DNA of 11,127 nt from REEB470 sp032117095 (GTDB taxonomy: Bacteria > Bacillota > Bacilli > Paenibacillales > YIM-B00363), in assembly GCA_032117095.1 (NCBI GenBank), contig JAULZZ010000047.1, positions 1 to 11,127 on the forward strand. Reading direction: 5' to 3'. Numbering within the stretch: the first letter of the stretch is position 1; the number at the start of each line of letters is the position of its first letter. The notes below the pieces were generated by a model that saw nothing but the letters and a program-made list of their open reading frames with translations, had not been told where the DNA came from and did no database searches. This document shows, piece after piece, positions 7,777 through 11,127 of the stretch. Both the position numbers and the translations under genes were made by a program.

Positions 7777-7804
7777 ATAAGGAAGACGACACAAACGAAT
7801 ACTA
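7774..7804 (+). promoter_or_regulatory. Sigma-G-like promoter of spoVT
   Basis: TGAATA (7774-7779, its TGA being the mfd stop codon) is a perfect -35 for the forespore sigma factor G family. It is followed, after 18 bp, by AATACTA (7798-7804), which fits the -10 pattern CATNNTA at all fixed positions except the first. In Bacillus subtilis spoVT is transcribed by sigma G, so family knowledge agrees with the location. Sigma F recognises overlapping sequences and cannot be excluded. Confidence 0.6.
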
Positions 7805-7841
7805 TGCGATGAATCGCGCTTGCACTCGAGGAGTGGCGACC

Positions 7842-7925
7842 ATGAAAGCAACGCAGACGGTTCGCAGACGAACGGAGGGGATCGACAACCATGAAGGCAA
7901 CGGGCATTGTTCGAAGAATCGATGA
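7842..7925 (+). CDS. Putative 27-codon leader ORF overlapping the spoVT start
   Basis: A short frame starts at ATG 7842 with its own Shine-Dalgarno-like GAGGAG (about 9 nt upstream) and ends at TGA 7923-7925, 35 nt inside spoVT and in a different frame. Its first four residues, MKAT, and the bases around its start echo the spoVT start 49 bp later, so the spoVT translation-initiation region looks partly duplicated. It could act as a translational leader delivering ribosomes to spoVT, or be a non-functional relic. I recognise no peptide family. Confidence 0.3.
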   Translation: MKATQTVRRRTEGIDNHEGNGHCSKNR

Positions 7926-8433
7926 CCTCGGCCGAGTCGTCATTCCGAAGGAGATTCGTCGCACCTTGCGCATCCGGGATGGAGACCCGTTAGAAATTTA
8001 CGTGGATCGTGACGGCGAAGTCATCTTAAAAAAGTATTCGCCCATCGGAGAATTAGGCAATCTCGCAAAAGAATACGCCGAATCACTTGCTGAAAGTACG
8101 GGACATCCCGCCTTGATTGCCGATCGGGACAAAATCATTGCGGCGGCGGGGACATCGAAAAAAGACTACCTCGAAAAGCACATCGGCACGCTCGTGGAGC
8201 GGACGATGGAAAATCGGCGTACCAAAGTAGAGTTGACCAGCGGAGAATACGAATTGTGCAAAGAATTACATGAGACATACGCTTCGCTCGTCTGTTCCCC
8301 GATTGTTGCCAGTGGCGATCCGATCGGAGCCGTGATTTTATTTACCAAACGGGAGAACACGAAGATGGGACAACTTGAGATCAAAATGGTCGAGACGGCT
8401 GCGACTTTTCTGGCAAAACAAATGGAACAATGA
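7891..8433 (+). CDS. spoVT: Stage V sporulation protein T, AbrB-type transcription regulator
   Basis: SpoVT is a forespore DNA-binding regulator that modulates sigma-G-dependent genes in endospore formers. The N-terminal swapped-hairpin AbrB domain (residues 1-50, MKATGIVRRIDDLGRVVIP then KEIRRTLRI) is almost identical to the Bacillus form. A linker and a GAF-like C-terminal domain (about 55-180) follow, with the conserved SKKDYL, SPIVASGDPIGAV and the terminal FLAKQMEQ. At 180 residues it is full length. ATG 7891 has a strong Shine-Dalgarno GGAGGGG about 9 nt upstream. It follows mfd by 114 bp containing a sigma-G-like promoter and a short leader ORF, and is followed by an intrinsic terminator. 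It is the main evidence that the host forms endospores. Confidence 0.97.
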   Translation: MKATGIVRRIDDLGRVVIPKEIRRTLRIRDGDPLEIYVDRDGEVILKKYSPIGELGNLAKEYAESLAESTGHPALIADRDKIIAAAGTSKKDYLEKHIGTLVERTMENRRTKVELTSGEYELCKELHETYASLVCSPIVASGDPIGAVILFTKRENTKMGQLEIKMVETAATFLAKQMEQ

Positions 8434-8441
8434 GACGACAC

Positions 8442-8489
8442 AAACAGTTTCCGTCCCCGAAAGATGGGGAATGCGGAGGCTGTTTTTTT
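8442..8489 (+). terminator. Intrinsic terminator of spoVT
   Basis: AAACAG (8442-8447) pairs with CTGTTT beginning at 8480. CCG / CGG and CCCC / GGGG pair inside, with a GAAAGAT loop, and the stem runs into seven T (8483-8489). It begins 8 bp after the spoVT stop codon. Confidence 0.85.
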
Positions 8490-8534
8490 GTGGGGCGCCC
8501 AGCAGAGGGGTGCGCTATAGGGGGGAATAGCGAG

Positions 8535-8659
8535 TGCGAATCACAGGTTGAAAATGTATACACAGCGAGGTGCTTTTTGCGCGGAAACAAAAGGCAGTTT
8601 ACCCGTGGTCCAAAGGCGTAGCCTTTCCGCGGGGGATACGGTTTGAAATACGGATTCGT
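8535..8659 (+). repeat. 125-bp repeat A, MITE-like, upstream of SUMF1 gene 2
   Basis: Hand alignment to 10093-10217 finds about 114 of 125 identical positions without gaps. Forty bases from CCCGTGG through GATACGG are identical. The ends form imperfect inverted repeats (CGAATC at the left, GATTCG at the right). The centre is a palindrome: CCCGTGG / CCGCGGG outer arms (8602-8608 and 8627-8633) and AAAGGC / GCCTTT inner arms around GTA. No open frame is conserved. With repeat B it brackets the second SUMF1 gene. Confidence 0.85.
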
Positions 8660-8702
8660 GCAGGATTTAAGATAAAACGCGCAAAATGATGCCACAAAAG
8701 TA

Positions 8703-8731
8703 TTGTTTTTTTTTTTTTTTTGCGGTATAGT
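8703..8731 (+). promoter_or_regulatory. SUMF1 gene 2 promoter with homopolymer spacer
   Basis: TTGTTT (8703-8708, three of six matches to the sigma-A -35) and TATAGT (8726-8731, five of six matches to the -10) stand exactly 17 bp apart. Thirteen of the 17 spacer bases are T, part of a 16-T run. Transcription would begin near 8738, about 64 nt before the chosen start codon. It is the best promoter-like sequence between the spoVT terminator and the gene. Confidence 0.6.
8706..8721. repeat. 16-T homopolymer
   Basis: Sixteen uninterrupted T residues lie across the end of the -35 and most of the spacer of the promoter above. Tracts this long are prone to slipped-strand mispairing, and each one-base change would alter the spacer from its present 17 bp. 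A sequencing artefact in tract length is possible. Confidence 0.9.
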
Positions 8732-8801
8732 CTTAATTATCAAATCGGTGAGTGCACTGGTTTGTGTAGTCACATCACAACGACGAGGAGCGTGGACGAG
8801 G

Positions 8802-9815
8802 ATGACGACAGGAATGATGAGAAAAGCAACGGTGTATGCGGGATTGCTTGCGATGGCAGTCGGGATGGCGAGCGTGCAAGCACCAGAGGGCAGGGCGCAA
8901 GGCGGGATCGATCGTCAGATGGTGTACGTGCCGGGGGCGAACATTTCGCAGATACCGTTGATGCAACAGGAAGGAGCAGAACTGTTTGATACGGTGACGA
9001 ACGTAGATGCACCAAAGAATTTTTTTATTGGGAAAACAGAAGTGACGGGTGCATTGTGGCAAGAAGTGTACGACTGGGCGGTGACGAAAGGATATACGTT
9101 TGTAAATCAAGGGAGTAACCTTGGGACGCTGTTGCCCGTAACAAACGTAAGCTGGTACGATGTGGTTGTATGGACGAATGCGTATTCGGAGAAAGAAAAA
9201 CTTGAGCCTGTGTATCGGAATAGGACGACAGGGAACGTGTTGAAAGATGCGCGTGCGAAGGAAGATCTCTTCAAAGCGGTGCAAAGACACAACGCATACG
9301 GGTATCGATTGCCGACGGGAATAGAGTGGGTAATGGCAGCGAGATGGCTAGGGACGACAGCGCCGACGATTGGTTCATTGAAAAACGAACGCATCGCCAC
9401 GATAGGGAACGACGGGAAAACGTATTATTGGACGCCTTGGGACTATGCGAGCGGTGCGACAGAAAATTGGCAAAACGCAGCGGAAACGGGGGCGGTGGCG
9501 TGGTACAACTCGAACAGTGGAGGTACAGCGAAACAAGTCGGGGGCAAGCGCGCGAACGCATTGGGCATGTTTGACGTAGGTGGGAACGTGTGGGAGTGGC
9601 TGTTTACGCCGACGCATGCAAGGGGGGGAGATCGTGGGAAATGGGGCGGTAGCTGGGGAAATGGCGGCAGTATCGCGATCGTAAGCGCCTTTGCCAGCGC
9701 CTCACCGCTTGGAAAAAGCGCATCTACCGGCTTCCGGTTAGCGAGAGGGCCTTTTACCTTTTGTAGGATTACCTTTTTGCCCTGTGTTTGGAATAGCAAG
9801 GAGAGTGTAAAATAA
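8802..9815 (+). CDS. Secreted SUMF1/FGE-sulfatase-fold protein
   Basis: 337 residues. A signal peptide is visible: basic MRK (6-8), a hydrophobic core at about 9-25 and a likely cleavage after VQA (27) or GRA (32). The mature part has the family motifs VTGALWQEV, VSWYDVVVW, YRLPTGIEWVMAAR (from 168), GMFDVGGNVWEW (255-266), GGSW (282-285) and GFRLAR (310-315). The catalytic cysteines of formylglycine-generating enzymes are absent; the only cysteines in the mature protein are in the tail. An exported binding or display role on the C-type-lectin fold is inferred, with the ligand unknown. ATG 8802 has GAGGAG 11 nt upstream; ATG 8814 or 8817 are alternatives. The 22-residue tail after GFRLAR is unusual: relative to gene 1 the 3' end differs by a net 2 bp, so the frame runs into formerly non-coding sequence. 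A seven-G run (9622-9628) precedes the variable segment. Confidence 0.85.
   Translation: MTTGMMRKATVYAGLLAMAVGMASVQAPEGRAQGGIDRQMVYVPGANISQIPLMQQEGAELFDTVTNVDAPKNFFIGKTEVTGALWQEVYDWAVTKGYTFVNQGSNLGTLLPVTNVSWYDVVVWTNAYSEKEKLEPVYRNRTTGNVLKDARAKEDLFKAVQRHNAYGYRLPTGIEWVMAARWLGTTAPTIGSLKNERIATIGNDGKTYYWTPWDYASGATENWQNAAETGAVAWYNSNSGGTAKQVGGKRANALGMFDVGGNVWEWLFTPTHARGGDRGKWGGSWGNGGSIAIVSAFASASPLGKSASTGFRLARGPFTFCRITFLPCVWNSKESVK
9657..9728 (+). other. Hypervariable segment of SUMF1-fold gene 2 (DGR variable-repeat-like)
   Basis: Codons 286-309, between GGSW and GFRLAR, are the same length as the segment at 113-184. Only a few positions agree, chiefly V, S, P and G. Eleven codons end in C and five in T (AGC, GCC, GGC, ATC and similar), whereas the rest of the gene favours G-ending codons such as GCG, ACG and GTG. 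This break in codon style at the GGSW box is visible within the gene itself. A-to-N randomisation of AAY codons would produce it; ordinary positive selection on an exposed surface is the alternative. Confidence 0.5.
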
Positions 9816-9820
9816 AGGGG

Positions 9821-9850
9821 TTTCTACGAAACACAGTGTGTTTCATAGGA
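9821..9850. repeat. Hairpin H1 copy downstream of SUMF1 gene 2
   Basis: Counterpart of the hairpin at 308-340. Arms CTACGAAACAC and GTGTTTCATAG surround the same AGT loop, but one base has been deleted on the left and one pair is now a C-A mismatch. It starts 6 bp after the stop codon. The flanking bases (AAAGGGGTTT before, AGGGTAT after) are also shared with gene 1. Confidence 0.75.
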
Positions 9851-9870
9851 AGGGTATGAAAGAAAGAGAT

Positions 9871-9917
9871 CACCCAAGAGTCCGCCACGTGACAGCGTGG
9901 AAATGGGCTCTTGGGTG
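9871..9917. repeat. Hairpin H2 copy downstream of SUMF1 gene 2
   Basis: Perfect 10-bp outer arms CACCCAAGAG (9871-9880) and CTCTTGGGTG (9908-9917) enclose CCACG / CGTGG (9885-9889 and 9896-9900). Relative to 363-405 the outer stem has a compensatory change, A-T to C-G, that keeps it paired. No T-run follows. Confidence 0.8.
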
Positions 9918-9997
9918 TACGACCAATACGCCACACTAAAAATCAGAGCCCCCTCTCCATGCACAGCACAATACAAACTGTCAAAAATACTCGAACG

Positions 9998-10037
9998 ACC
10001 TCCTGTGTTGCGTGATGCGCACGCAGGAGGTTTTTTT
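9998..10037 (+). terminator. Intrinsic terminator of SUMF1 gene 2
   Basis: ACCTCCTG (9998-10005) pairs perfectly with CAGGAGGT (10024-10031). A shorter TGCG / CGCA stem lies inside, and the stem runs into seven T (10031-10037). It lies about 180 bp after the stop codon, so hairpins H1 and H2 are within the transcript, as also seems true for gene 1. Confidence 0.88.
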
Positions 10038-10092
10038 CGATTTTCCCCCTGTTGTATCGAGCGGTGTATGCGCATCTGTTGTTTGTATGCAA

Positions 10093-10217
10093 TACGAATC
10101 ACAGGTTGAAGACGTATACACAGCGAGGTGCTTTTTGCGAGAAAACAAAAGACAGTTTGCCCGTGGTCCAAAGGCGTAGCCTTTCCGCGGGGGATACGGG
10201 TTGAAATTGGGTTTCGT
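10093..10217 (+). repeat. 125-bp repeat B, MITE-like, downstream of SUMF1 gene 2
   Basis: Direct copy of the repeat at 8535-8659 (about 91% by hand count, identical length). The palindromic core lies at 10160-10191 (CCCGTGG, AAAGGC, GTA, GCCTTT, CCGCGGG). The left end TACGAATC and right end TTTCGTA are roughly inverted. It follows the SUMF1 terminator by 55 bp and closes a roughly 1.7-kb unit bracketed by direct repeats. Confidence 0.85.
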
Positions 10218-10514
10218 ATAAGGGCGTAAGCATACAAAGCAAAGGCAGGGCAACGGCAAAAGCAGAGGACAAACAGAAGGCGGGGCATGCACACAAATGC
10301 GTTGTGGGGGAAAAGGAGCTCCCATCCGAAAGTCCTTGTGCGTTGTCCTATTTTTCCTCAGGATGGGTGGGCGCATGTTCCCGTGTGCTACAAGGGATGT
10401 GCTATATTTTCCCTGCTTGGAAGGCGGGCATCTTTTTTTATTTCAATTCTTTGAAGGCCAAACAAATTTGGATCAAAAACCATCGGGGATGCGCCAAAAT
10501 AACCGCCTGCGTGC
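10218..10514. other. Non-coding stretch between repeat B and the AAA-ATPase gene promoter
   Basis: I find no gene here. It holds a 7-bp perfect inverted repeat, CCCATCC (10321-10327) and GGATGGG (10361-10367), with a 33-nt loop, and a T-rich run after 10429 without a convincing stem. The stretch before the promoter at 10515 is A-rich. None of the riboswitch or RNA families I know is recognisable. Confidence 0.4.
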
Positions 10515-10520
10515 TATAAT
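10512..10520 (+). promoter_or_regulatory. Extended -10 promoter for the AAA-ATPase-like gene
   Basis: TGCTATAAT (10512-10520) is a perfect consensus -10 box with the TGN extension. No -35 is recognisable at 17-bp spacing, which is acceptable for extended -10 promoters. Transcription from about 10527 would give a leader of roughly 360 nt before the start at 10890, containing the repeat segments described at 10601-10800. Confidence 0.5.
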
Positions 10521-10600
10521 AGGGCTACGGAACACAGTGGGGAAGAAGTCCATTTTTGACGAGCGTACGGTACGGATACAGGGCATGACCGTTTATGCGG

Positions 10601-10655
10601 TACGAATCCCTTTTTGAAACCAAAAAAACAGAGGGATGCTTTTTGCGGAAAAGCC
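10601..10655 (+). repeat. Repeat segment D, diverged left end of the MITE-like family
   Basis: It begins with TACGAATC and follows the order of blocks in repeats A and B: a TTGAAA block, an A-rich ACAG block, then GATGCTTTTTGCGG. Similarity fades after about 10655. No right-hand end is evident, so it is either truncated or belongs to a longer relative. Confidence 0.5.
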
Positions 10656-10704
10656 TAAGGCGGTGTAATCTCACGCTTGAATGGTGTGATGGTTCCTCTA
10701 CAAA

Positions 10705-10800
10705 GCGGATGATATGCCTAAACACAAACAAAAAAGCGGGTTTTTACGGCGAGGTGATTTTTGATAAATCGGAGGATAGAAGTGCCCTATAAGCATAACT
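10705..10800 (+). repeat. Segment resembling the interior of element C
   Basis: A direct, diverged match to about 636-735: TAAACA, AAAAAAGCG, GGTGATTTTT-like, TAAATCGG, GATAG and TGCCC blocks occur in the same order with small gaps. I judge it roughly 70% similar by eye. Together with the segment at 10601 it suggests that the leader of the AAA-ATPase-like gene is built from pieces of this repeat family. Confidence 0.4.
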
Positions 10801-10835
10801 TGTGCAGGCAGTCATGGCGTATGTGTAAGAAAGTA

Positions 10836-10863
10836 GGGGGAAAATAAGGGGGCATCATCCCCC
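10836..10863 (+). promoter_or_regulatory. G-run/C-run hairpin before the AAA-ATPase-like gene
   Basis: GGGGG (10848-10852) can pair with CCCCC (10859-10863) across CATCAT. An alternative GGGGG (10836-10840) competes for the same C-run. The structure ends 13 nt before the Shine-Dalgarno AGGGAGG, so it could affect initiation or leader stability. No regulator is implied by the sequence. Confidence 0.35.
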
Positions 10864-10889
10864 ATACACCAACATAGGGAGGAACGCCG

Positions 10890-11127
10890 ATGAAAGAGAT
10901 TTTTATTGGGGTTAGCGATTTCCAGAAGTTCCAGCAAAACGACAGTTATTACGTGGACAAAAGTTTGTTTATTCGGGAAATGATCGACTTGCGTAGCGAG
11001 GTGTTGCTCATCCCTCGTCCGAGACGGTTTGGCAAAACGCTCAACATCTCCATGTTGCAGTACTATTTTGAACGTAGCGAAGAGAACCGCCAAGGGTTGT
11101 TCACGGATCTGGCGATCTGGCAACAAG
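10890..11127 (+). CDS. AAA-ATPase-like protein, N-terminal part (3' end outside window)
   Basis: The first 79 residues match the widespread AAA-ATPase-like family (PF09820 type) that usually carries a PD-(D/E)XK nuclease-superfamily domain (PF08011) at its C terminus. Visible are the opening IGVSDFQKFQQNDSYYVDKS, typical of the family, and the characteristic degenerate P-loop LIPRPRRFGKTLNISML, where Arg-Pro-Arg-Arg replaces the usual glycine-rich start but GKT is kept. Relatives are commonly multicopy in accessory regions; their function is unsettled, and DNA-related or mobile-element roles are proposed from the nuclease domain. ATG 10890 has a strong Shine-Dalgarno AGGGAGG (10877-10883) 6 nt upstream. 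It has a long leader with repeat fragments and its own extended -10 promoter. The nuclease domain cannot be checked here. Confidence 0.85.
   Translation, partial: MKEIFIGVSDFQKFQQNDSYYVDKSLFIREMIDLRSEVLLIPRPRRFGKTLNISMLQYYFERSEENRQGLFTDLAIWQQ

Noticed and set aside
8703..8801. Translation of SUMF1 gene 2 starting in the T tract (a poly-Phe N terminus)
   Set aside because: It lacks a ribosome-binding site, and the ATG at 8802 leaves a canonical signal peptide; the tract fits a promoter spacer instead.
8535..10217. CRISPR array
   Set aside because: The two repeats are 125 bp and 1.4 kb apart with a gene between; no short regularly spaced repeats occur in the window.
10297..10617. 106-codon open frame before the AAA-ATPase-like gene
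   Set aside because: It runs through a promoter-like region and low-complexity sequence with no domain or conserved start.

Overview
The window looks like part of the chromosome of a spore-forming member of the Bacillota (Bacilli). The evidence is a full-length SpoVT sporulation regulator and the gene order glmU-prs-pth-mfd-spoVT, which matches the Bacillus subtilis gcaD-prs-ctc-spoVC-fin-mfd-spoVT locus apart from the absence of ctc and fin. I cannot name the species.

Layout. (1) Positions 1-590: the 3' end of a formylglycine-generating-enzyme-like (SUMF1/FGE-sulfatase fold, C-type-lectin fold) gene, followed by a hexamer tandem repeat, three strong hairpins and an intrinsic terminator. (2) 599-1078: a 200-bp inverted-repeat-bounded (MITE-like) element in minus orientation, then the glmU upstream region. 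(3) 1079-7776: glmU (UDP-GlcNAc synthesis), prs (PRPP synthesis), pth (peptidyl-tRNA hydrolase) and mfd (transcription-repair coupling). A copy of part of the MITE-like element lies between glmU and prs. (4) 7774-8489: a sigma-G-like promoter overlapping the mfd stop, a 27-codon leader ORF that mimics the spoVT start, spoVT, and a terminator. (5) 8535-10217: a complete secreted SUMF1-fold gene between two 125-bp direct repeats that are about 91% identical. It has a promoter whose spacer is mostly a 16-T homopolymer, and the same two 3' hairpins as the first SUMF1 gene. (6) 10218-11127: repeat-rich non-coding DNA, an extended -10 promoter, then the start of an AAA-ATPase-like (PF09820 type) gene cut by the window edge.

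The housekeeping block is ordinary. The accessory interest is in the two SUMF1-fold genes. Their last 24 codons before the terminal GFRLAR motif differ mainly at codon positions 1 and 2, while upstream differences are mostly silent. The codons there are rich in NNC, as expected of diversity-generating-retroelement (DGR) target repeats. Neither protein has the FGE catalytic cysteines where they can be checked. The complete copy has a signal peptide and a promoter architecture suited to slipped-strand phase variation. Together this suggests a family of exported, sequence-variable and possibly phase-variable display proteins moved or duplicated among small palindromic repeats. No reverse transcriptase or template repeat is in the window, so the DGR reading is inference.
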